In this document: piece by piece, positions 48,525 through 56,559 of the stretch
Numbering within the stretch: position 1 is the first letter of the stretch
Layout: each line of letters opens with the position of its first letter
Virus record (IMG/VR): IMGVR_UViG_3300050192_000013
Coordinates: 1 to 64,000 of that record
Reading direction: 5' to 3' (one strand)
Source: a virus
DNA: 64,000 bases
Position numbers and translations under genes: made by a program
The notes under the pieces: generated by a model
The model's input: only the letters and a program-made list of their open reading frames with translations
What the model was told of the DNA's origin: nothing
Databases searched by the model: none

Positions 48525-49175
48525 ATGAACTATCGCACAACAGTTACAGTACAATCCAAGATCGCTCCAGATATAGCGTACGTCATCCGCAGGTTATCCG
48601 CTCCCGCTCGATTCGATATCGAGATGGAGAACCTTTCCATCTTGCAGCGGCAGCAGGAATGCCGCGCAATGTATCCTCCAGTGACCAGCGAGGAAACTAA
48701 ACTGTATTCGCAGTTGAATCTGGCGAATCAGGCAATGAAGCGAATTTCGCCTGACGACACAGAGGCGGTTGACAGGTTGGTAGTTGAGGTTGGAGAGATC
48801 CAACGGGCGCTTGGTGCGGTAGTGCCGCAAGATGTAGCCAAGGCTCGCGCACCGCTCGACGTAGAGCTACAGCGATTGGTCAACAAAGAAAAGCCTGCGT
48901 ACGTCAGAGCCGCGCTGATCTCCGTATCAGGTTTGGAATTTGACGGTGCTCCGGTAACACCTGAATCGTTCCTGAAAAGCGCTCCCAGCGAATTGTTCGA
49001 TGAGGTGTACGGATTCATTATGGAGCACGCTTCGCTGACACAGGAAGAAGCAAAAAACTCGCTGTCGCTTACCAATTCGGTAGAAGTGCCTCGGCAAGCG
49101 ACCTCCAGTACCGTTGGCACTGCGGAAACTGTAGAGCCGAAGCCCTCCACATCAGTCATGAGCGCAACTGTCTGA
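48525..49175 (+). CDS. Tail assembly chaperone, first frame (gpG-like)
   Basis: 216 residues from ATG 48525. Helical and acidic, C-terminus ending SVMSATV after a Thr/Ser-rich stretch. A slippery heptamer at 49052-49058 allows a -1 shift into the next frame at codon 178, producing a longer gpGT-like fusion. Position between tube and tape measure is diagnostic. Confidence 0.85.
   Translation: MNYRTTVTVQSKIAPDIAYVIRRLSAPARFDIEMENLSILQRQQECRAMYPPVTSEETKLYSQLNLANQAMKRISPDDTEAVDRLVVEVGEIQRALGAVVPQDVAKARAPLDVELQRLVNKEKPAYVRAALISVSGLEFDGAPVTPESFLKSAPSELFDEVYGFIMEHASLTQEEAKNSLSLTNSVEVPRQATSSTVGTAETVEPKPSTSVMSATV
49052..49058 (+). promoter_or_regulatory. Programmed -1 frameshift site A AAA AAC
   Basis: In the first frame the codons are GCA AAA AAC, exactly the X XXY YYZ phase. 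After a -1 slip the frame is open from 49058 to 49522 without a stop. The product is about 332 residues (178 + 154). Confidence 0.88.
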
Positions 49176-49522
49176 AGTATTTCGCGCGAGACGTGGAACC
49201 TCAAAAGGGCGAGCGGTGGATTCCAATACACACCACGCAAACCGTGTCGCGTGTTTCCGGTTCGCGACTGCGCTACGTGGATCTTCCGTACTACATCAAC
49301 GAATTAGAAATCAACGAATGCCCGATGTCGTACATCACAGAGAAATCGCGCAGGCTCGTGAATATCGTAATGGGTATGAATAAGAGTCACGACCAAATCG
49401 GCGCAATTGTGAACTTGGATGAGACGCCAGGATTAATTGTGGATGCGGCGCGCGAGATTCACCGGCAGGGAATACTCATCGAGAATGCCCGCATAGAAGC
49501 GGAGACGGCGGCGGCAAGGTAA
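49058..49522 (+). CDS. Tail assembly chaperone, -1 frame extension (gpT-like)
   Basis: The -1 frame reads through LAVAYQFGRSASASDLQYRW, then a Cys/His cluster CGNCRAEALHISHERNC and LKYFARDVEPQKGERWIPIHTTQTVSRVSGSRLRYVDLPYYINELEINE. Coding character upstream of the GTG at 49193 shows that it is expressed as a frameshift fusion rather than from its own start. The T-part is expected to bind the tape measure while the G-part binds tail tube protein. Confidence 0.85.
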   Translation, partial: LAVAYQFGRSASASDLQYRWHCGNCRAEALHISHERNCLKYFARDVEPQKGERWIPIHTTQTVSRVSGSRLRYVDLPYYINELEINECPMSYITEKSRRLVNIVMGMNKSHDQIGAIVNLDETPGLIVDAAREIHRQGILIENARIEAETAAAR

Positions 49523-49523
49523 C

Positions 49524-52500
49524 ATGGGCGACTTCGGACCATTAGAGTTAAAAATACCGGTTTCCGTTCCTGGCATGGCTGAGTTTGAGAAACTCGGCAC
49601 CACCACGGATTCTCAGACGGATAGGACCAAGCGTCTATCTGCCGCGCTGCAGGACTACCTCGCCAAGCAACAGAACGTTATCTCCGCACAGAAGACCTAC
49701 GCCGAGCAACAGGCAAAGACGGCAGAGTTAACAGAGAAGTACTGGGACCAACAGACAGCCGCTATGCGCCGGATGAACACAGCGCATGAAGCCGCCATTA
49801 AGGAACAGGCAAAACGCGAAGAGGATCTAGCCAAGAAACGCGAGTCTGCCAATCAGGCGCAGGCTGATTCGATCCAGAGATGGATTACTAACCCGATGGC
49901 TGCTGCTGGCGACGCGGCCAAGAACTTCGCCCTCCGTTTCGGCGAGGCGGGCATACAGGCCGTTGGGGCCGTGGTTGGCGTTGCTGCGCTTGGAGCGGCA
50001 ATCTTCAAGTTGACGAGTGAGGTATCCCAATACGCCAGGGAACAATCCAACTTAGCGGCCAGTACCGGCATGAGCGTCGGTGAAGTGCAAAAATTTTCGC
50101 GCATGGCGGAAATCGCCGGTGTTCCCGTCACTGGGCTGATGCGTGCCGTGCGGCAAATGTCGCAGGCGATGGCCGATGGAGGAGAAGAGGGAAAGAAGCA
50201 ACAAAAAGCACTACGCGAACTAGGGGTCGATTATCAGAAGTTCGGCGATGACGTAGGGTCGCTATTTGAGGAGACCGCGCGCAAACTGCAAGCGATGCCG
50301 CAGGGCGGCGAAAAGAACTGGATCGCGCAAGTTCTGGGATTTGGCGGACGTGGGGGCGCTGGCTCGATAATGCCAGTAATCAACCAGTTCTCGGACCTAG
50401 AACAAAAAATCCATGGCGTAATGACCGACGCCGATATCCAGCGAGCCACGTTGTACGCGCAGAAAGTTAGCGAGCTAGGACAGTGGGTTGACCAGTTAAA
50501 GCAAAAACTGGCAATGCCATTTATTCTGGATATCACGTTCCGCGATGGGCCTGCGTTAGGTTTATTGCGTAAGTTGGGGTTCGGATATCCAACAAGTAAC
50601 GTCCCGACCAACGATCCCCATGCGATTGGATATGCTGGGAGTGGCGCAAAATCAGCAGGCGGATACCCTGATTATTTGGTTACGGATAGCGCAGCCAATG
50701 ACACTATTGAAATCCCTGTAACGAAAAGCAATGCTGATTTGCGCGCTGCCGCGTTGGCCGCATCGGCGACAGCAACGCAGGCACGCATCAAGCAGTTGCT
50801 TGCAACGGAAGCGCAGCGCGGTGGCCGGGATAGCCAGATCGGACAACTCCAGGCGCATCTTTCGACCATACCCTCATATGAATCATTAAGTGCGGATGCT
50901 GTGCGCCGGGACGTAAGCAAGGATGTGCAAGACAGACAGCAGACCGAGGCTAAGATTCGTGGCATTCAGGCGGCTGTAAAGGCCGAAGAGAAATTGGCGG
51001 AAGCCCGTAAGCAAGCCACTGCGTGGACCGAACGTGCTAAAGAGGCCGAAGACAAGGCCGGGAACCGCACACCGCTTGAGCGCCGGATGGGAGAGTATAC
51101 CGCAATAGAAGACCAACGCAAAGCGCGGATGGCAGAACTTCAGAAAACATTTCCGGGTGGTGTCCCTGCTGATTTACAGCAGAGCGCCACGAACGCGGCG
51201 TTGATGGAACAGGCCGGAAGCATCAAAAAATACAACGAAGCAATCGCAAAGGCGACCGATGAAATAAATAAACTGTACAGCAAGATGCAGTTCGATGTCA
51301 CGGAGGAAGCCAAGCAGGGGCTAACTAAAAACCTGAAAGACTTCTCCATCGACCATCCATTGATAAGCCGCATGCTTGAAGACGCTACTCCGACTGCTCC
51401 GTACATTCCCGGAATGGATACCCAGGATCGTATTAAGCGGTTACAGATAGCCAGCGGCGCGCAGTTGAAATTCGCCCAAATGCGAACAGCTACCGAAGGT
51501 GGCAGAATCGGCCTGTCGCAGTCGATGGATGACGAGGAAGCCAAGAAGGTATACGACCTTCAGAAGCAATACAACGATACCGTACTTGAAGGCCAGAATC
51601 GACAACGCGCAAACGAGAAAGCGCTGGAGGAGTTACAGGACCGCCGTTACTCGAACGCCATCAAGTATGAAGAGCAGATGGCGGATTTGCGGCTCAAGCA
51701 GGAGCAGGAATTTGCCAGCAAGGGCGTTGAACTATTTCACGCACTGACAACAGGTCACGGTGCATCGTTCGTTCGTGGGCAGGCCGTCCACATGGGCGAT
51801 ACTGTGATGAGCAACTTCCTACAGCAATATATTGCCCCCACCGCGTTAAAGATGATTCCGCAAGCGGGCGAAGGATTCCTTGGTAATCTACTTAAAGGCA
51901 CGCCGTTCGCGATGGGTAGGGATGACCCGGCGATGGCGGCTAAGGACAACGCGGAGAAGATAAAGGAAAACAGCGACAAGACGGCGTTCAATACTAGCTC
52001 GATGGACCAATTGAACGCCCAAATCGCCACGATGGTTAGCCTGTTCGGCGGTACTCCGTCCAACGTGCCGACCGATGCAAGCGCCAATTTAAGCCCGCTC
52101 AGCACGGCGCTAGGCGGTCCCGCGACGCTGGCCGGAGCCGTCATAGGGACGCTAGGACTAGGGAGCGCGGGTCTCGGCGGCACAGCGGGCGCGCTAGGGG
52201 CCACAGCGTCGAATCTGACGGGTGGGCCAACCAGCATGATTGGCTCGATACTGAAGTCGGTGGGACTGGGCGGTTCTCCGTCCACTGGCGCGTCCGGTTC
52301 TTCCGCGCTTAGCGCCATCGCAGGATTGTTCGTCGGTGGCCCGTCCGGTACGGTCCAAGCCGGCGCACAGGCGCAGACGGACGCCATAATCAACGGCATC
52401 GTGACAAATCCGCTTGGGTCGCCCGTAGCAATGCCGGGGATGCCTGATCTGTCCAGCAGTCCATACGGGCTGTCGTGGCCCGGAACAGACATCGATGGGG

Positions 52501-53348
52501 GCTGGGGCGCACAGGCGCTGCCGGGGATGCCTGACATATCCGGCAGCAGCCCATGGAATGCAAATAACATGGGGCCGGCATCATCTCCTAGTGGCGTTGC
52601 AGCAGCCGCTGGACTTACCGCATCGGCGTCTAGCGGTATGTCAAAAACATCCGGGGAATTCGCTAGCGGCGTAAAGGACCCAATTGGCGTGCTGTTTGGC
52701 CAGGGCGGTACCTACTCGCCCAATACCGCGCAGACAGCTGGCGCGATTGTAGGATTAGCTGGTGCTGGATTCGGCGCGTTCAAGGGTATCTCAGAAATGA
52801 CCAAAGGCGGCGCGCAGAACATCGCGGGGGGACTCGGGACCACACTGATGTCCGTAGCGCCGTTGACCGGTCCAGCGGCGCCTTTCGTGATGGCCGCCGG
52901 CCTGCTATCCGACGTTGTATCGGCGGCCTTCGGTGACCCGCGCGCTAATCGCGCCAAGGATATTTCTAAAAAGTTGCAATATTCGCAATTTATGGCCCCC
53001 GAAGCGCTCAACGTCACAATGGACACGTCCGGTAATTACGCGGACTACAGCAGCAGCGGACAGGCGCGCGGATCGGACCTCAGCCCGTGGCCTATCGTGC
53101 AGCAGCCATATTATGATCCGTCTCACAGTACGTGGGTGCCCGGTAGAATCATTTCGCAGTTTGGCGGACCTTCCGGTATTACTTCCTCGCCAGCGCCTAC
53201 CGTGAATATCGCGGCGTTGGATTCGCAGAGCTTCCACGATGCCATGACGCGCAATTCGGATATGCTCGAAGACGTCATGACGCACGTGGCGAGCAAGGCC
53301 AGCGGGCCGTTCCTAGGGACGCTAAGGAATCAGTTGGGGAGCGCTTAA
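49524..53348 (+). CDS. Tape measure protein
   Basis: 1274 residues. Long N-terminal coiled coil (about 30-130, EKYWDQQTAAMRRMNTAHEAA...), hydrophobic segment FGEAGIQAVGAVVGVAALGA (about 145-165), further helices to ~770, then a Gly/Ala/Ser-rich C-terminus with hydrophobic patches. By the usual ~1.5 angstrom per residue scale this predicts a tail near 190 nm (inference). Confidence 0.92.
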   Translation: MGDFGPLELKIPVSVPGMAEFEKLGTTTDSQTDRTKRLSAALQDYLAKQQNVISAQKTYAEQQAKTAELTEKYWDQQTAAMRRMNTAHEAAIKEQAKREEDLAKKRESANQAQADSIQRWITNPMAAAGDAAKNFALRFGEAGIQAVGAVVGVAALGAAIFKLTSEVSQYAREQSNLAASTGMSVGEVQKFSRMAEIAGVPVTGLMRAVRQMSQAMADGGEEGKKQQKALRELGVDYQKFGDDVGSLFEETARKLQAMPQGGEKNWIAQVLGFGGRGGAGSIMPVINQFSDLEQKIHGVMTDADIQRATLYAQKVSELGQWVDQLKQKLAMPFILDITFRDGPALGLLRKLGFGYPTSNVPTNDPHAIGYAGSGAKSAGGYPDYLVTDSAANDTIEIPVTKSNADLRAAALAASATATQARIKQLLATEAQRGGRDSQIGQLQAHLSTIPSYESLSADAVRRDVSKDVQDRQQTEAKIRGIQAAVKAEEKLAEARKQATAWTERAKEAEDKAGNRTPLERRMGEYTAIEDQRKARMAELQKTFPGGVPADLQQSATNAALMEQAGSIKKYNEAIAKATDEINKLYSKMQFDVTEEAKQGLTKNLKDFSIDHPLISRMLEDATPTAPYIPGMDTQDRIKRLQIASGAQLKFAQMRTATEGGRIGLSQSMDDEEAKKVYDLQKQYNDTVLEGQNRQRANEKALEELQDRRYSNAIKYEEQMADLRLKQEQEFASKGVELFHALTTGHGASFVRGQAVHMGDTVMSNFLQQYIAPTALKMIPQAGEGFLGNLLKGTPFAMGRDDPAMAAKDNAEKIKENSDKTAFNTSSMDQLNAQIATMVSLFGGTPSNVPTDASANLSPLSTALGGPATLAGAVIGTLGLGSAGLGGTAGALGATASNLTGGPTSMIGSILKSVGLGGSPSTGASGSSALSAIAGLFVGGPSGTVQAGAQAQTDAIINGIVTNPLGSPVAMPGMPDLSSSPYGLSWPGTDIDGGWGAQALPGMPDISGSSPWNANNMGPASSPSGVAAAAGLTASASSGMSKTSGEFASGVKDPIGVLFGQGGTYSPNTAQTAGAIVGLAGAGFGAFKGISEMTKGGAQNIAGGLGTTLMSVAPLTGPAAPFVMAAGLLSDVVSAAFGDPRANRAKDISKKLQYSQFMAPEALNVTMDTSGNYADYSSSGQARGSDLSPWPIVQQPYYDPSHSTWVPGRIISQFGGPSGITSSPAPTVNIAALDSQSFHDAMTRNSDMLEDVMTHVASKASGPFLGTLRNQLGSA

Positions 53349-53569
53349 CGCAATGAACGTATTAAAGCGGCGTACTTTCTGCGCAACATTCGCAAACGCG
53401 CCACATCATCAGCGTCCCATCCGTGAAGCGCAGCTACCTCGCGTAGGGCGCTCCCCTATCCGCAGACGATAGCGTAAATCCAGGCATCGTATGGGTCGAT
53501 GGACCAGTCACGCGGAGAGAAAACAATAACGGAATGAATGCTCTCTAATGGTTCAGTTTCTACCGGCAT
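53345..53569 (-). pseudogene. Conserved phage gene interrupted by an in-frame amber codon
   Basis: From ATG 53569: ESIHSVIVFSPRDWSIDPYDAWIYAIVCG then TAG (53456-53458) then GSALREVAALHGWDADDVARLRMLRRKYAALIRSLR. The two halves are in the same frame. The amber sits where related proteins carry Trp (CGW), consistent with TGG to TAG. Either a nonsense mutation or readthrough. The end overlaps the tape measure stop convergently. Confidence 0.72.
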
Positions 53570-53573
53570 ATAG

Positions 53574-53981
53574 TCAGTACGTAGCCGCAGGCATCGGCAA
53601 CTTAACCGTCTTCGTTACGACCACCTGCCCCATGGCCGCTGTGACCGCGATGCTTTTGATGACCACATTCGGCGCATCGGATACCATCCAAGGCATCAGT
53701 GAGACGCGGTTGCCATCCACTACCGCGCTATACGGTATCGACTGCGTAGCGGTTCCGGCGTGACCGTTCAGCGAAAACGATACGGTTGCCGTGTACGAAT
53801 CGACTATCACGTCCTGGCTGGACGAGAAGAGAACCAAGACGCCAGCGGTTCCAGTGCAGAATATTCCGCCTTGGAATTGCGAAAGAGGCGGCGTGCAGCC
53901 GACCGGGAAGAATTGAAAGTTGACCTCGGCAGCGAATGCCGGGGCGATTAACAGCAGCGTGGAAAGCAGTAAACGTTTCAT
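53574..53981 (-). CDS. Small secreted protein
   Basis: 135 residues. MKRLLLSTLLLIAPAFAAEV is a clear Sec signal peptide with AFA-A cleavage. Mature part is beta-rich (TATVSFSLNGHAGTATQ) with two Cys, possibly disulfide bonded. AAAGGAGCAAC precedes the ATG. Exported accessory protein, function unknown. Confidence 0.72.
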   Translation of the reverse strand: MKRLLLSTLLLIAPAFAAEVNFQFFPVGCTPPLSQFQGGIFCTGTAGVLVLFSSSQDVIVDSYTATVSFSLNGHAGTATQSIPYSAVVDGNRVSLMPWMVSDAPNVVIKSIAVTAAMGQVVVTKTVKLPMPAATY

Positions 53982-53999
53982 TGTGTTGCTCCTTTGATT

Positions 54000-54101
54000 T
54001 TAGATGTTGATGCATTCGGTGGTGTGCTTCTGTAAGCGGCTGATAGGGATCTTGCGCTTGCACTTCGGACACTTTCCTATCCATTGTCCTGCGTTTTGCA
54101 T
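54000..54101 (-). CDS. Very small zinc-finger protein
   Basis: 33 residues (MQNAGQWIGKCPKCKRKIPI...). CPKC with HTTEC makes a complete C2HC site. It overlaps the preceding gene by 25 nt in another frame. Confidence 0.5.
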   Translation of the reverse strand: MQNAGQWIGKCPKCKRKIPISRLQKHTTECINI

Positions 54102-54223
54102 TCGCAGTTCTCTACGGTTTTGCCGCAGCCGCCATCACAAAGTTCATCGCCTACATCGCCGCAATCGATACAGGTCTCGTCATGCGATTCCTTGTCACAG
54201 GTCAAACAGTAAAATCGTGGCAT
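54077..54223 (-). CDS. Small zinc-ribbon protein
   Basis: 48 residues (MPRFYCLTCDKESHDETCIDCGDVGDE...), eight or more Cys in CxxC pairs. AAAGGAGAAACGACA gives a good ribosome site. Function unknown. Confidence 0.68.
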   Translation of the reverse strand: MPRFYCLTCDKESHDETCIDCGDVGDELCDGGCGKTVENCECKTQDNG

Positions 54224-54266
54224 TGTCGTTTCTCCTTTTGAGTTTAGAATGTTGAGCCTCACGTTC

Positions 54267-54422
54267 TCAACTGGTGCGCGCTCCAGCTGCAAACCGTGCG
54301 CGCCGCGCTCCGCAACTGCGGAGGGCATGACTGCCGAGACAGTCAGCGGAGATCAGTTTCCACTTCTTGGATCGTCGCCGGTCAAGGCCGCAAAGGTCAG
54401 AACTTGCGGACCTTTCGGCCAT
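54267..54422 (-). CDS. Small basic ORF
   Basis: 51 residues (MAERSASSDLCGLDRRRSKKW...), TAATG-coupled to the ORF upstream. Low-complexity basic; support is only the overlap. Confidence 0.35.
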   Translation of the reverse strand: MAERSASSDLCGLDRRRSKKWKLISADCLGSHALRSCGARRARFAAGARTS

Positions 54423-54511
54423 TATGGCGGGCCTTTTGCTTCTGGTGGGTGCGGCGAATGAATTTGTATTGCGCAAGGAACCCCGATCAGAATCTCAGTG
54501 TTGATTGTCAT
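54422..54511 (-). CDS. Very small ORF after the junction repeat
   Basis: 29 residues (MTINTEILIGVPCAIQIHSP...), starting just after GGAGGAAAAG contributed by repeat copy 1. Function unknown. Confidence 0.4.
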   Translation of the reverse strand: MTINTEILIGVPCAIQIHSPHPPEAKGPP

Positions 54512-54517
54512 CTTTTC

Positions 54518-54579
54518 CTCCTACCCCTGTATCGCTGGGGGAGCGTTAGTTCCATCCCTCCGGCGAGTAATCGCCGTAC
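54518..54579 (-). repeat. Gene-junction repeat, copy 1 (long)
   Basis: Spans the end of the gene at 54546 (YGDYSPEGWN and stop) and the following CTCCCCCAGCGATACAGGGG with its GAGG ribosome site. Nearly identical to 55106-55168. Confidence 0.85.
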
Positions 54580-54785
54580 TTATCCATTGCTTGCCTGATT
54601 CGCTCCTCCGCGCCCGCGTCCTCGTCGCGGAGGACGAACGTCGGCAGAACGAGCCGACTACTGCCCAGACACGGGCATTCGCCCGTCACATGCGGGTCGC
54701 TATCAGCACAGATATGGCCGTCATGGTGGAGCGTAGCGGAGGCAAATCGCCCACGCAAGATGTTCAGTGCTTGTTCGTTAGTCAT
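54546..54785 (-). CDS. Hypothetical protein with His/Cys cluster
   Basis: 79 residues (MTNEQALNILRGRFASATLHHDGHICADSDPHVTGECPC...), His/Cys-rich and so possibly metal binding. Ends KYGDYSPEGWN, within repeat copy 1. Start lies right after repeat copy 2. Confidence 0.65.
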   Translation of the reverse strand: MTNEQALNILRGRFASATLHHDGHICADSDPHVTGECPCLGSSRLVLPTFVLRDEDAGAEERIRQAMDKYGDYSPEGWN

Positions 54786-54793
54786 CTCTTTTT

Positions 54794-54822
54794 CCTCGTA
54801 CCCCTGTATCGCTGGGGGAGCG
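54794..54822 (-). repeat. Gene-junction repeat, copy 2 (short)
   Basis: CGCTCCCCCAGCGATACAGG continuing GGTACGAGG, directly upstream of the ATG at 54785. Confidence 0.85.
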
Positions 54823-54849
54823 GACGGCTTCGGCTCGTCGGGCCTGGAC

Positions 54850-55098
54850 TTACGCGGACCAGGAACAGAAACCGTTACTCGTGCCAGTGACGGAGTAGCC
54901 ACTCTTGCGGAGTGCATCCACGGCAGCCTGGGCTACCTCCTCCACGTCGTCGATGTCGTCTTGAGAGCGGCAGCCCACCATTTGGCTTGTTCGCGCATGG
55001 TGATATCTGGCGATGGCGTTGACCTCTCGCGGGGTTTCTGCGATTATCATGGCCGTGCCCACTCCGGGAGCTACTCCGTTGATGTGTACGTTTATCAT
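54850..55098 (-). CDS. Hypothetical protein
   Basis: 82 residues (MINVHINGVAPGVGTAMIIAETPREVNAIARYH...DDIDDVEEVAQAAVDALRKSGY). Alpha/beta. Starts right after repeat copy 3 (GAGGGAAGCAAATG). Confidence 0.65.
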   Translation of the reverse strand: MINVHINGVAPGVGTAMIIAETPREVNAIARYHHARTSQMVGCRSQDDIDDVEEVAQAAVDALRKSGYSVTGTSNGFCSWSA

Positions 55099-55199
55099 TT
55101 GCTTCCCTCGTACCCCTGTATCGCTGGGGGAGCGTTAGCTCCATCCCTCCGGCGAGTAATCGCCGTACCTATCTGTACGTGCGTGGCTGTAGTTTTCAT
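55095..55199 (-). CDS. Small ORF spanning repeat copy 3
   Basis: 34 residues (MKTTATHVQIGTAITRRRDG...), with AGGAGA upstream and a TGA overlapping the next ATG. The DNA also encodes, in another frame, the RYGDYSPEGWS remnant, so this is likely a recombinant junction now used as a leader ORF. Confidence 0.45.
   Translation of the reverse strand: MKTTATHVQIGTAITRRRDGANAPPAIQGYEGSK
55106..55168 (-). repeat. Gene-junction repeat, copy 3 (long)
   Basis: Same as copy 1 apart from a few bases; carries a remnant of the YGDYSPEGW-stop coding end followed by the conserved hairpin CCCC/GGGG and GAGG. Confidence 0.85.
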
Positions 55200-55331
55200 T
55201 TTCTTCTTTTCTCCTGCCCGTTTGCAGCGGGTAATTACAATATCGCACGGTTGTGATCGTAACGCAAGAGGCGGAATGAAGATAGTAGCGAAACTTTAGC
55301 AAAACGTGATGATTACAAAAGGAATAAAGTT

Positions 55332-55574
55332 ATGGGAACGGTAATGGAAATGCCGAAGAAGACGTACGTCGCAAAATTGCACGAGGCGCAATGGGGACCC
55401 TGCATCCTTAAAGTGGCTGGAACTTTGGACGGATTCATCGACCTTGCTATGCCGGGCCGTACATATCCGCTAAGCCTGAGTGAAGCGCGCGCTTTAATCG
55501 CTGCGCTGAGCGGAACCATTGCCGACGTGGAAGCCAACTGCATGTACGACCGCGACAGCCTTCTGGTGAAATAA
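55332..55574 (+). CDS. Hypothetical protein
   Basis: 80 residues, good ribosome site (AAAAGGAATAAAGTT). VAKLHEAQWGPCILKVAGTLDGFIDLAMPGRTYPLSLSEARALIAAL is a small alpha/beta phage protein. First gene of the distal tail block. Confidence 0.65.
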   Translation: MGTVMEMPKKTYVAKLHEAQWGPCILKVAGTLDGFIDLAMPGRTYPLSLSEARALIAALSGTIADVEANCMYDRDSLLVK

Positions 55575-55575
55575 A

Positions 55576-56556
55576 TTGGCGGGAATCCTACCGCTGGTCC
55601 GGGGCACGGCAACCGCTTTATATCCCCTCACGCGCAACGTTTTATACAACTCTGGCGTGAATATAGCTTGGGCTGCGTCCGAGCAGCGGTACCGCAAAAT
55701 CCCGCCGCTGACAACGCTTCAGTTCGTCTATAACAATCTCACGAAGGCCGACAAAAACACCCTAACGACGTTCTTTGAGACGCAGAAGGGAATGTTCGAC
55801 CCGTCCTGGTTCCTCGTGCTCGGGCTGGCTGATACGGGAACGATAAGCGCAGCATCGCACAACCTGACCATCGCGCATCGCAAGTTTCTGGGGTCTCTGG
55901 TCGTCGGCCAATCGGTTTACGTTGCTGGTGCTGGCGTGGCTGGCGCGCCACTTATCACCACCATCAGCGGTTTCACGTCGCCCACGCAGGTCACGTTGAC
56001 GGCGGCGGCTTCAATCGCGGCGAGCGGGGCCGACACGCGCTGGGGCACGTACTACGGCAACATGACACTGACGGCGGATACATTCGAGGCGGTCGAGACG
56101 TTAAGCACTACGTACACCGTAAAGTTCAACGCACGGCAGACGCAGAATATGGGCGTGGCGACCCCGAGTATTGGAGCGGACTACCCGACGCTCGCGAATG
56201 GCTTGACTGCACAACGGCCATACACGCAGGCGCGAAGATTCTACACAATGATTGCGGATCAGGCATCCGGTCCAAGGTATGCGTTCGAGTACTATGATGC
56301 CGGCTTCGCCAACTTCCCGACGGGCGCATTGAGCGCATGGCAAATTCAGTATGGGGCGCTTGCAGATAATGATCTAGCGACTATTGAGAATTTCTTTCGC
56401 GGCTGCTGTGGGCGGTACGGTAGCTTTACCTTTATTGATCCAGATGACAGCGTATCGTATCCGAACTGCCGATTCGACCAAGACCAGTTAACTATTCAGA
56501 TGGCGCAATATAATCTCAGCCAGGTAAGCCTGCGTGTGATTCAAACGAACGGCTAG
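55576..56556 (+). CDS. Distal tail protein (DUF2460-like tandem)
   Basis: 326 residues, TTG start directly after the previous stop. Two related halves: FETQKGMFDPSWFLV...and FFRGCCGRYGSFTFIDPDDSVSYPNCRFDQDQLTIQ. The second matches the DUF2460 ending of distal tail proteins, which connect the tube to the hub. Confidence 0.78.
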   Translation: MAGILPLVRGTATALYPLTRNVLYNSGVNIAWAASEQRYRKIPPLTTLQFVYNNLTKADKNTLTTFFETQKGMFDPSWFLVLGLADTGTISAASHNLTIAHRKFLGSLVVGQSVYVAGAGVAGAPLITTISGFTSPTQVTLTAAASIAASGADTRWGTYYGNMTLTADTFEAVETLSTTYTVKFNARQTQNMGVATPSIGADYPTLANGLTAQRPYTQARRFYTMIADQASGPRYAFEYYDAGFANFPTGALSAWQIQYGALADNDLATIENFFRGCCGRYGSFTFIDPDDSVSYPNCRFDQDQLTIQMAQYNLSQVSLRVIQTNG

Positions 56557-56559
56557 CCA

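Noticed and set aside
49193-49522. Independent gene starting at GTG 49193
   Set aside because: Coding character continues upstream in this frame to the slippery site, so it is better explained as a -1 frameshift extension.
51755-52570. Minus-strand ORF of 271 residues opposite the tape measure
   Set aside because: Antisense of a Gly/Ala/Pro-rich region, Pro-rich translation, no initiation signals.
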